64,000 bases of DNA, from the NCBI GenBank assembly GCA_963746825.1, contig CAVVCU010000007.1:124001-188000 (forward strand), given 5' to 3'. Shown here in pieces: positions 43,551 to 52,028 of this stretch. This stretch comes from JACVRW01 sp963746825. Its GTDB lineage: Bacteria; Actinomycetota; Thermoleophilia; Solirubrobacterales; Thermoleophilaceae. Both the position numbers and the translations under genes were made by a program. The notes beneath the pieces were generated by a model, which saw only the letters and a list, made by a program, of their open reading frames with translations, was not told where the DNA came from and made no database searches. Numbering within the stretch: position 1 is the stretch's first letter; every line of letters starts with the position of its first letter.

Positions 43551-44752
43551 CCATCACCGAAGCTCCCGCCCCGCCTCCGGCCACGGCCGCCGACTTCACG
43601 CCCGAGCAGCTCGAGCTCCGGGAGCGCACGCGCCGTTTCGTCGACGACGTGCTCATCCCCCACGAGGTCGAGGCCGAGCTGGCCGGCGGCAAGATCTCCG
43701 GCGAGCTGAAGGCGCGCATCAAGCGCGAGGCCATCGAGGCGCGCCTGTCCGGCGGCCTGCACTCCCCGGAGTACGGGGGTCAGGGCTGGACGAAGACCGA
43801 GTGGTTCCTCGTCGAGGAGCAGCTCGGCCGCTCGACCAACGCCCTCTCCTGGCACATGCCCGGCGCCTACAACGTGCTCGGCAACGGCACGGCGGAGCAG
43901 ATCGAGCGCTACCTCAAGCCGGCGCTGCGCGGCGAGCTGCACGACGCCTACGCGGTCACCGAGGCCGACGCCGGCTCGGACCCGTCGCAGATCGCCACCA
44001 CGGCCCGAAAGATCGACTCCGGCTGGGTGATCGACGGCGAGAAGTGGTTCGTCACCTACGGCGACATCGCGGCGGTCTACATCGTGATGGCCAACGCGCT
44101 GGTCGACGGTGAGTCGCAGCCCACGCTGTTCCTGGTCGACCGCGAGCTCGACGGCATCGAGATCGTCGACGACCCGCCCTTCACCCACACCTACCCGCAC
44201 GGCCATCCGGCGGTGCGCTTCACCGGCGTGGAGGTGCCCGACGACGCCGTGATCGGCGGGATCGGCGGCGGGGAAGACCTCCAGCGCGCCTGGTTCACCG
44301 AGGAGCGGCTGGGCATCGCGGCCCGCGGCGTGGGCTCGATGTGGCGCCTGATCGAGGAGACCACGGCCTGGGCGCTCGAGCGCGAGCAGGGCGGCAATCG
44401 CATCATGGATTACCAGGGCGTGTCCTTCCCGCTCGTGGACTCGGCCGCCGACGCCGCCGCGGGGCGGCTGCTGACCCTCGAGGTCGCCCGGCTGATCGAC
44501 GCCGGCGCCGACCCGAAGGTCGTGCACGCCAAGGCCTCGATGGCCAAGCTGTTCGTGAGCGAGGCGGCATGTCGCTGCGCCGACCGCTGCGTGCAGATCT
44601 TCGGCGGGCGCGGCTACATGCGCACCAACGTGGCCGAGCGCTTCCTCCGTGAGCTGCGGGTGGACCGCATCTGGGAGGGCACAAGCGAGATCCAGCGCCT
44701 GATCGTCGCCCGCGCGCTCGAGCGCCGCGGGGTTGAGCGTACGCTCCACTAG
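43547..44752 (+). CDS. Acyl-CoA dehydrogenase
   Basis: A 401-aa FAD acyl-CoA dehydrogenase. AYAVTEADAGSDPSQIATTA and GEKWFVTYGDIAAVYIVM in the beta domain; WFTEERLGIAARGVGSMWRL; C-terminal QIFGGRGYMRTNVAERFLRE and IWEGTSEIQRLIVARAL with the catalytic Glu. GGAGG precedes ATG 43547. The TAG stop overlaps the next GTG (TAGTG). It should oxidise the acyl-CoA produced from the deaminated or demethylated substrate. Confidence 0.93.
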   Translation: MTITEAPAPPPATAADFTPEQLELRERTRRFVDDVLIPHEVEAELAGGKISGELKARIKREAIEARLSGGLHSPEYGGQGWTKTEWFLVEEQLGRSTNALSWHMPGAYNVLGNGTAEQIERYLKPALRGELHDAYAVTEADAGSDPSQIATTARKIDSGWVIDGEKWFVTYGDIAAVYIVMANALVDGESQPTLFLVDRELDGIEIVDDPPFTHTYPHGHPAVRFTGVEVPDDAVIGGIGGGEDLQRAWFTEERLGIAARGVGSMWRLIEETTAWALEREQGGNRIMDYQGVSFPLVDSAADAAAGRLLTLEVARLIDAGADPKVVHAKASMAKLFVSEAACRCADRCVQIFGGRGYMRTNVAERFLRELRVDRIWEGTSEIQRLIVARALERRGVERTLH

Positions 44753-46860
44753 TGAAGTCTCTGGAGCGGCTTCTCCACCCGCGCACGGTCGCGGTGGTCG
44801 GCGCCACCGATCGCCACGGCTCCTACGCGGGGCAGACCCTGCTCAACCTGAGGACGCTGGGCTACCCCGGTGACGTCTGGGGAGTAAACCCCCGGCGCGA
44901 GGAGGCCCACGGGTTCCCGTGCTTTGCGTCGCTGTCGGACTGCCCCTCCCCTCCCGACGCCGTGGTCATGGCCATCCCCGCCGCCGGCGTGCCCGCCGCG
45001 GTGGAGGAGGCCGGGGCCACGGGCTGCGGCGGGGCGGTGGTGTACGGCGCCGGCTTCGGCGAGATGGCCGCCGGCGCGGTGGCGGGCAACGCGGCCGAGG
45101 AATCCGAGGCCGCCTCCGGAGCGGGCCTCGAGGCGGAGCTGCGGGCCGCCGCGGCGCGACACGGGCTGCCGATCTGCGGGCCCAACGGCAACGGCATCGT
45201 GGCGCTGCACGAGCGCGCGGCGCTCTGGGGCGACGCCCTGCGCGCGCTCGAGCCCGGGCGCGTGGCGCTCGTCTCCCAGAGCGGCAACGTGGCGGTGAAC
45301 ACCCTGGCCACCCGGCGCGGGCTGCGGCTGCACACGGTCGTGTCCTGCGGCAACTCGGTGGGGGTCGACCCGGCCGAGTGGGTGGCTCATCTCGCCGGCG
45401 ACGAGGGCGTGGGGTCGATCGCGCTCTACCTCGAGGGCGACGGGGACGGCGCCGCGCTGTGCGAGGCGCTGGCGCGCTGCGCCGAGAACGGCGTGGGCGT
45501 AACGGTGCTCAAGGTGGGCAGCTCGGCCAAGGGCTCGGTGGCCGCGGCCGCCCACACCGGCGCGGTGGCCGGCGACCAGCGCGTGTTTCGCGCGCTGGTG
45601 GAGGAGGCGGGCGCCGCCTGGGCGGCCGACGTGCACGAGCTGCTGGAGCTGGCAAAGGCCCAGGCCGTGCCGGGCGCCCGCCCGACCCGAGCGGGCGGGC
45701 CGGCCGTGCTCACCTGCTCCGGCGGGGACTCCGCGCTCGCGGCCGACGAATGCGAGCGCCTGGGGCTCGCGCTGCCCACGTTCGGCGCGGCGACCATCCG
45801 CCGGCTGCGCGAGCGGCTGCCCGGCGCGGCCACGGTGGGCAACCCGCTCGACTACACCGCGCTCGTCTGGGGCGAGGCCGACACGCTGAGCGACCTGATC
45901 GCGACGGTCGGCGCGGACGAGGCCGTCGACGGCGCGCTTGTCCTCTACGACCAGCCCGCCGGCCTAAGCGGCGCGATGGACGAGTCGTGGAGCGCGGTGC
46001 GCGACGGAATACACGCCGGCGCGCGGGCCGGGCGCGCGCCGGTGATGGTGGCCTCCACCCTGCCCGAGCTGCTCGACGACGCCGCCGCCGCACGCTTCGC
46101 CGAGGCGGGCATACCCGCGATCTCCGGGCTGCGCACCGGGCTGGCGTGCGCGGCGGCGCTGCGGCGCGAGCCGGGCGACCCGGTGCGGCTGCGCGAGATC
46201 GCCGCGGTGGCCGGCCAGACCGGCCGGGAGAACGGCAACGTCGGCTCCCTCTCCGAGCACGAGACCAAGCAGCTGCTGCGCGGCGCCGGGGTGCCCGTGG
46301 TCGAAGGGCGCGTCGCGGTGAGCGAGGACGACGCGGCTCGTGCCCTCGAAGAGCTGGGCGGGCCGCTCGCCCTCAAGCTCTCGGCCCCCTCGCTGCTGCA
46401 CAAGAGCGAGTTGGGCGCGCTGGTGCTCGATCTCGCCAGCGCCGACGACGTGCGTGCGGCCCACCGGCGCCTGCACGAGCTCGGGGTCGAGGGAGCCGCG
46501 GTGCTGGTGGAGCGCATGGCCGTGCCCGGCGTCGAGCTGCTGGTGAGCGCGCGGCGCGACGGCGTGGTTCCGTCGCTGACCGTCGGGTTGGGAGGGATCT
46601 GGACCGAGCTCCACGAGGACGCCGCGGTGGTGCCGCTGCCGGCGAGCGCCGAGCGGATCGAGAGCGCGCTGCGCTCGCTGCGCGGGGCGCCGCTGCTCAC
46701 CGGCGGCCGCGGCCGCACGCCCCTGGACACGGCTGCCGCGGCCCGGCTCGCCGCCGGCGTGGGCGCGCTGCTGCTCGAGGCCGGCCTCTCGCTGATCGAG
46801 CTGAACCCGGTGTTCGTGCACGAGCAGGGAGCGGTGGCGGTGGACGCGGTGGCCGCTTGA
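44752..46860 (+). CDS. Acyl-CoA synthetase, NDP-forming (acetate-CoA ligase family)
   Basis: A 702-aa fused alpha-beta NDP-forming acyl-CoA synthetase. CoA-binding domain VAVVGATDRHGSYAGQTLL; ligase-CoA domain with VALVSQSGNVAVNTLATRRG and the phospho-His segment AAAHTGAVAGDQRVFRAL; C-terminal ATP-grasp domain beginning LSEHETKQLLRGAGVPVVEG with LALKLSAPSLLHKSELGALV. It converts a carboxylic acid, CoA and NTP to acyl-CoA, NDP and phosphate, providing the substrate of the adjoining acyl-CoA dehydrogenase. Its TGA overlaps the TTG of the next gene. Confidence 0.92.
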   Translation: MKSLERLLHPRTVAVVGATDRHGSYAGQTLLNLRTLGYPGDVWGVNPRREEAHGFPCFASLSDCPSPPDAVVMAIPAAGVPAAVEEAGATGCGGAVVYGAGFGEMAAGAVAGNAAEESEAASGAGLEAELRAAAARHGLPICGPNGNGIVALHERAALWGDALRALEPGRVALVSQSGNVAVNTLATRRGLRLHTVVSCGNSVGVDPAEWVAHLAGDEGVGSIALYLEGDGDGAALCEALARCAENGVGVTVLKVGSSAKGSVAAAAHTGAVAGDQRVFRALVEEAGAAWAADVHELLELAKAQAVPGARPTRAGGPAVLTCSGGDSALAADECERLGLALPTFGAATIRRLRERLPGAATVGNPLDYTALVWGEADTLSDLIATVGADEAVDGALVLYDQPAGLSGAMDESWSAVRDGIHAGARAGRAPVMVASTLPELLDDAAAARFAEAGIPAISGLRTGLACAAALRREPGDPVRLREIAAVAGQTGRENGNVGSLSEHETKQLLRGAGVPVVEGRVAVSEDDAARALEELGGPLALKLSAPSLLHKSELGALVLDLASADDVRAAHRRLHELGVEGAAVLVERMAVPGVELLVSARRDGVVPSLTVGLGGIWTELHEDAAVVPLPASAERIESALRSLRGAPLLTGGRGRTPLDTAAAARLAAGVGALLLEAGLSLIELNPVFVHEQGAVAVDAVAA

Positions 46861-48061
46861 GGGTCGCCGTCGTCGGGGCCGGCCTCGCCGGGTTGAGCGC
46901 GGCCCGCGAACTGGCCCGGAGCGGCGCCGAGGTGGTGGTGCTCGAGGCGCGCGACCGGGTGGGCGGCCGCGTCTGGTCGCGCCAGCTCGACAACGGCGCG
47001 ATCGTGGAGATGGGCGCGGAGTTCGTGCTGCCCGGCAACACCGCGGTGCGCGAGCTGGCCGACGAGTACGGGCTCGGGTTCTGGGACAAGGGCATGCGCT
47101 ACGGGCAGCGCGAGCCGCGCGGCGCCGACACCGACGCCGAAGCGCTGTTCGCGGCCGCGAGCGGTCGTCGAACGCGCGCTTCCCGGCGTGGACCCCGACA
47201 TGAGCGCCCGCCGCTTCCTCGAAGGGCTCGACATCCCGTCCGGGGCTCGCGAGGCACTGCTGGCCCGAGTCGAGATCTCGAGCGCCAACTCCGCGGACGT
47301 GGTCGCCGCCCGGGATCTGGCCGGCCTGGCCCACGTGGACGACGAGCCGGCCCCGAGCGTGGCGGGAGGCAACGATCGGCTGGCGCGCGCGCTCGCCGAG
47401 GAGCTGGGATCGTCGGTGCGGCTGAGCTCGCCGGTCGAGCGGATCGCTTGGAACGAGGATGGCGTGCGCGTCTCAGCGGGCGGCCACGAGCTCGACGCCG
47501 CCGCCTGCGTGGTGGCCGTGCCCGCGAGCGTGCTCGGAGGCATCGAGTTCGATCCCGGGCTCCCAGCCGAGCTGGCGCAGGCGCTGGCCGAGGTACGGAT
47601 GGGCCACGCGGCCAAGCTGTTCGTCCCGCTGCGCGCGCCCGCCCCGCCCACCGCCGTGATGTCGGTGCCCGAGCGCTACTGGTGCTGGACGGCCACCGGG
47701 CCGGACGACACGACCCAAGCCGTGGTCAGCTGCTTCGCCGGCTCCCCCCGCGCGCTTGAGCGCCTCGAGACGGCCGAGGGACCGAAGCGCTGGCTCGACT
47801 CGCTCGCCGCCCTGCGCCCCGAGCTCGACCTCGACCGAGCGGACGCGATGGTGTCGACCTGGGACGACGACCGCTGGGTCCGCGGTGCCTACTCGACCTC
47901 GCCGCCCATATCCCTCGCCGATCTGGCTGCACGTCCGATCGGACCGCTGGCCTTCGCGGGCGAGCACCTCGGCGGGCCATACGCGGCGCTCATGGAGGGA
48001 GCGATCAGGAGCGGTCGCCGAGCGGCGGAGGCCCTGTTGGACGCCGCCCGTGCCAGACTAG
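46857..48061 (+). CDS. Flavin monoamine oxidase family protein (second), frameshifted
   Basis: FAD amine oxidase, about 400 aa. VAVVGAGLAGLSAARELARS, LEARDRVGGRVWSRQLDNG, and C-terminal FAGEHLGGPYAALMEGAIRS (FAD-binding). TTG 46857 overlaps the synthetase stop (TTGA). An extra G near 47165 breaks the frame (AAAS|VVERALPGVDPDM). Near the end the frame runs on over the convergent gene. One more +1 would place the stop at TAG 48059-48061, sharing CTAG with that gene. It ends the operon started at 43269. Confidence 0.78.
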
Positions 48062-49648
48062 GTGTCGTGCTGAAGGTTCACCAGGCTCCTCTGGGGCCGC
48101 TGTCGCTCGTATCCGACCGTTCCCTGCACGCTCGAGGGACGCCACTTCCTTCCGCCGCGCACGGTTGGTACGCCCTCCTCGTTCAGTCGGTCCGCGATCT
48201 CCTGCAGGGTCATGCCGCGCTCATGCATCTCGAGGATGTGCTCTCGCAGCTCAGGGATGTCCTTCACAGCCGCTCGGCTGATCGCCTCACTGCGCTCGCG
48301 CGCCGCCTCCACGCCCTTGCGGGTGCGTTCCTCGAGTCGGCGCCGCTCCCAATCGCCCACGGCCTTCAGGGCCCGAAGGGCGACGCGACCGGATTCGGTG
48401 AAGGAGTCGAGGTCCGGCTCGACCACGATTACCCGGACCTCACTTTCCTCGAGCCAGGCGAGCACTTCGCTCAGGTCGGTCGAGGAGTGCCCGAGGCGCA
48501 CGAGCTCCGCGACCACGAGCGCATGTGCCGCACCCGCCCGCAGCCGTTCGACCGCGTATGCCAGGCCGGGTCGCTCGACGCTGGGTCCTGGCGGCGTGTC
48601 GACGTCCCGTACGACATCCGTCAGCTGAACGCCGAGTCTGTTGCACTGGGCCTCGATCTCTAGGACCTGAGTCTCGATATCGGCATCGCCCTCCGCGTCG
48701 CTGCTCGGCACACACACGTATCCGAGCACGGGTGTGCCGGCCGCAACCGCCGAGCCGTTCTGCTCCGCTTCGATGGCGGGCGCAAGGGCCTCGAACCGGC
48801 CGACGCGACCGTTCTCGCTGTGGCCGGCCACCGGCAGCGGGTGTTCGATTCGCGTCACCCTGACGTCGTACTTCGACAACAGATGCCGCGCCACCAGACC
48901 GAGTGCAGCGAGGGCGAGCAGAATGAGCGCGCCCACGACCGGAACGTCCGGAAGGACGCCGTCGTCGACGGGCGCCACGCTGCGCTGTCCGAGGTTCCGC
49001 GGCGAACTGCGTCGGGCGCACTTCGCCGGGCGACGACCGCTGCGGCTCCGAAGCGGGGGCGGCCTGCGCCGCCTGTCCAGCCTGTGAAGAACCGTCGAGC
49101 GCCGCGAGCGTCGTTACCCCGGCAACGCCGTTCGCCGGAAGTCCGCGCGCGGCCTGAAGCCTTTGCACCGCGGCCTCCGTGCGCGGTCCGAACTTTCCGT
49201 CGACCGGCCCAGGCGAGTGTCCGCGCCGGCGCAGCTGGCGCTGGAGGCGGCGCACCCGGTTCGAGCCGTCCGCTGCGTTGAGGCCGGAGCCCGGTCGCAG
49301 GGCACGGGGCCGGGTGCGACGCAGGGCTGCGCTGGTCTCTCGGCCCACGATGCCGTCGGCGGAAATCCCGGCACGCGTCTGCAGGCGTCTGACAGCGGCC
49401 TCGGTTCGAGGGCCGAAACGCCCGTCGGCGGGCCCTGGCCGCTCACCCAGCACCTGCAGGCGCCGTTGAAGCGAACGGACCTTGGCAGAGCCCTCCGCAA
49501 GGGCATAGCCGGCGCCCTGTGCCAGCGTGGCGCCGGTCTCGGGGCGCTGTGCCGCCGCGGGCGCCGTAGGCAGGCAGAGCATCAACCCCACCGCCAGAAT
49601 CATCATCAGCCCCCTTCGCGAGGGCCCTGGTCGCTTTTCGACCTTCAT
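48058..49648 (-). CDS. Peptidoglycan-binding / transmembrane / resolvase-like fusion protein
   Basis: Read as one protein of about 529 aa with a single +1 break near 48985. Order: signal peptide (about 1-34, LMLCLPTAPAAAQ); PG_binding_1 repeat one (about 53-112, VRSLQRRLQVLGERPGPADG, RFGPRTEAAVRRLQ); repeat two (about 125-185, VDGKFGPRTEAAVQRLQAA); Ser/Pro linker; TM helix (about 237-255, VVGALILLALAALGLVAR); serine-recombinase-like domain (about 305-440); recombinase-type HTH (about 480-520, GMTLQEIADRLNEEGVPT, GGRKWRPSSVQ). In the recombinase domain the catalytic motif normally Y.RVS reads GYVCVPSSD and the DRLGRS motif reads VRLGHSS, so strand exchange is unlikely. Topology predicts wall binding outside and the resolvase fold inside. 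If the break were real, the second part could start at GTG 48978, but that start lacks a ribosome-binding site. The AAGGAAG-led ATG is at 49648. Confidence 0.7.
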
Positions 49649-49678
49649 GGTGACTTCCTTCTCGAGTCAACAGCGATT

Positions 49679-49699
49679 TCGGACGCGCGCAGCGTCCGA
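49679..49699. terminator. Hairpin between the two envelope genes
   Basis: TCGGACG-N7-CGTCCGA, a perfect 7-bp stem with no T-run, between the repeat-protein stop and the start of the peptidoglycan-binding gene. It may attenuate or process a shared transcript. Confidence 0.35.
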
Positions 49700-49719
49700 T
49701 CCTTCGGCTGGCGGGTGCG

Positions 49720-51659
49720 TCAGCCGGGGCGCTCGAGAATGGCGATGAAGGGCTCTCGCTGCAGGCGATTCAGCGCGGGAGCGAGCTTGCCCAAGCAAAG
49801 CGCTGAAAAGCCGACGAGCAGGAGCGTCACGAAGACCGCCGCTGAGGCTCCGCCGGGGGCGGAGCTTGCGGCTGCGGAGGCGCCGCTGGGGGCTCCTCCG
49901 CTCAGGTTCAAGGAGCCGGGCGGATCGGCGGAGGTGTTGACGTCACCTTCCGCGGAAAGCGGAGCACCCGCGCCAAGCTGGCGTCGGAGCAGGGCCGCGG
50001 TGGGGTCTCCGGGGGCCACAACGATCCCAAACCCTGTGCGGTCCATCAGGGCGAGGGGACCGAGGAGGGCGTTACGGAGCGACGGTGAGAGCTCGGCCCC
50101 GATCGGCAGGAAGGCGTGCGAGAGAGGCGCGAAGGCGGGCAGCTGGTCCGTTGGCGTACCAGCAGCGGGCGTGTCGGCGCCGACGGGCCGCTCCGACGAG
50201 GAGGGCGCGCTTGCGTAAGGCGGTCCGTCTGTCCGGACGGGCAGCTGGCCCGCCGACTCCACTTGCGGGACGAAGGTTTCGCTCTCAGCGCGACCCAGGG
50301 TCGGATCCGACCTCGTCTCCGCGACCACGGCCGGGGGATCGGCCTTGGGCTCGTCCGGGACCTCAGCGACCGGAGTGGCCTCGGGGACGGGAGGGCTGGG
50401 CTTAGACGGAGCCGGGTCGGCCGGCACCGGAAGAGGCTCCGGCTCTGCGATAGGTGGCTCGACCGGCGGCGGCGTGACCGGGGCCGGATCGACCGGAGCC
50501 GGATCCACCGGGGCCGGATCCACCGGAGCGGGATCCACCGGGCCCGGATCCACCGGAGCGGGATCCACCGGGCCCGGATCGACCGGACGCCGGATCAACC
50601 GGAGGCGGATCGACCGGAGCCGGATCAACCGGAGGCGGATCGACCGGAGCCGGATCAACCGGAGGCGGATCGACCGGACGCCTGGTCAACCGGAGGCGGA
50701 TCGACCGGGGCCGGATCCACCGGGGCCGGATCCACCGGAGCCGGGTCAACCGGACGCCTGGTCAACCGGAGGCGGATCGACCGGAGCCGGATCAACCGGA
50801 GCCGGATCGACCGGAGGCGGATCAACCGGACCCTGGTCAACCGGAGCCGGATCAACCGGAGCCGGATCGACCGGAGCCGGATCCACCGGAGGCGGATCAA
50901 CCGGCGCCTGGTCAACCGGAGCCGGATCGACCGGAGCGGGGTCAACCGGAGGCGGATCGACCGGAGCCGGATCCACCGGACGCCTGGTCAACCGGAGCCG
51001 GATCCACCGGAGGCGGATCCACCGGAGCCGGGTCAACCGGAGCCGGATCGACCGGAGCCGGATCCACCGGACGCCGGGTCAACCGGAGGCGGATCCACCG
51101 GAGCGGGGTCAACCGGAGGCGGATCGACCGGAGCCGGATCCACCGGAGCCGGATCCACCGGCGCCTGGTCAACCGGAGGCGGGTCGACCGGAGGCGGGTC
51201 AACCGGACCCGGGTCAACCGGCGCCTGGTCAACGGGAGCCGGATCGACCGGAGCGGGGTCAACCGGAGGCGGATCGACCGGAGCCGGATCCGCGGGGGCC
51301 GTATCGACCGGAGCCGGAGCGGGGTCCACCGGAGCCGGATCCACCGGAGCCGGATCCACCGGGGGCGGATCCACCGGCGCCTGGTCAACCGGAGGCGGAT
51401 CGACCGGAGCCGGATCCACCGGAGGCGGATCGACTGGAGCCTGATCCACCGGGGGCGGATCGACCGGCGCGGGCTCGACCGGGGCCGGCTCGGCTGGGGT
51501 CGAGCTGTCTGCGGGTGGATCCGTAGCCACGGGGGCGTCGGGAAGTGCCGTCTGCGCGGAGGCGCCAGCGGGGATCAAAGCAAGCAGCACGAAGATGAGG
51601 ACGGGCAACATTGAAGCCGTCCACGGACCTACGTTTCGCCTGTGCCTACCCTTGCTCAA
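49720..51659 (-). CDS. PVDPx pentapeptide-repeat envelope protein with C-terminal membrane anchor, frameshifted
   Basis: About 640 aa after repair. TTG 51659 gives MSKGRHRR..., a basic n-region and signal peptide ending PAGASAQ, with GAGG upstream. Then follow roughly 65 copies of a pentapeptide PVD[PQ][APG], coded by a 15-bp DNA repeat, forming a rigid acidic proline stalk. The C-terminal ~250 residues are unique: PPVEPPIAEPEPLPV, LPAFAPLSHAFLPIGAELSP, GGASAAVFVTLLLVGFSALCLG (TM), and a cytoplasmic tail ending EPFIAILERPG. Five +1 frameshifts lie in the repeat, each at the sequence GGACGCC. The length of the stalk is thus uncertain. Next gene downstream is the peptidoglycan-binding/resolvase fusion on the same strand. 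Confidence 0.7.
50465..51500. repeat. Tandem 15-bp DNA repeat array, about 1 kb
   Basis: Degenerate tandem units of the form GGATCGACCGGAGCC (plus strand) with variants at several positions (gga/ggc/ggg, tcg/tcc/tca). The 15-bp period keeps every frame open on both strands, which creates long artificial open frames. The array codes the PVDPx repeat on the minus strand. Confidence 0.9.
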
Positions 51660-52028
51660 GATGACCCCAACAGCCTCCCGGGTAGCTGCCTGCCCGGCGT
51701 TGAATCGCCGTAGCCTGCGGATCATTCCGTATTTCCACAGCGAACGTGCAGGTAGGCGGTGCGAAATTCGGACTATGTCGTCGACCGACCCGTTCGGGGC
51801 ACAGGTCGGGCGGGGGGCCGGCGGGGAGGATCCGCGCACAGGTTCCGACGCGGTCGGCGGGCCTCGATCAGTGCTCGTCAGGTTGCGTAAAGAGCCGGTT
51901 CATCCGAGAAGAAATCCCTGCTATCTGTGCTTCTTGTTGCGTAATGCGTCTGACCCGAGGCGCGGCCCGAGGACCGGAGCGCGCTCCATCGAAATCCGAG
52001 GCCTGCGTCGCCTGGCTGGTGCGCCCGC
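51660..52028. other. Intergenic region upstream of the repeat protein
   Basis: I see no gene in these 369 bases. They should contain the minus-strand promoter and leader of the repeat protein. I looked for a riboswitch-like structure of the kind that precedes some actinobacterial cell-wall genes and did not find a convincing one. Confidence 0.4.

Noticed and set aside
50465..51500. CRISPR array
   Set aside because: Units are contiguous 15-bp coding repeats without spacers, and there are no cas genes.
50116..51526. Long plus-strand open frames across the repeat (GSTGAG-type and RIDRSR-type proteins)
   Set aside because: The 15-bp period keeps all six frames open. Only the minus strand has a signal peptide before and a membrane anchor after the array.
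51660..52028. Riboswitch before the repeat protein
   Set aside because: The gap is long enough, but I could not recognise a conserved riboswitch core by eye; a covariance-model search would settle it.
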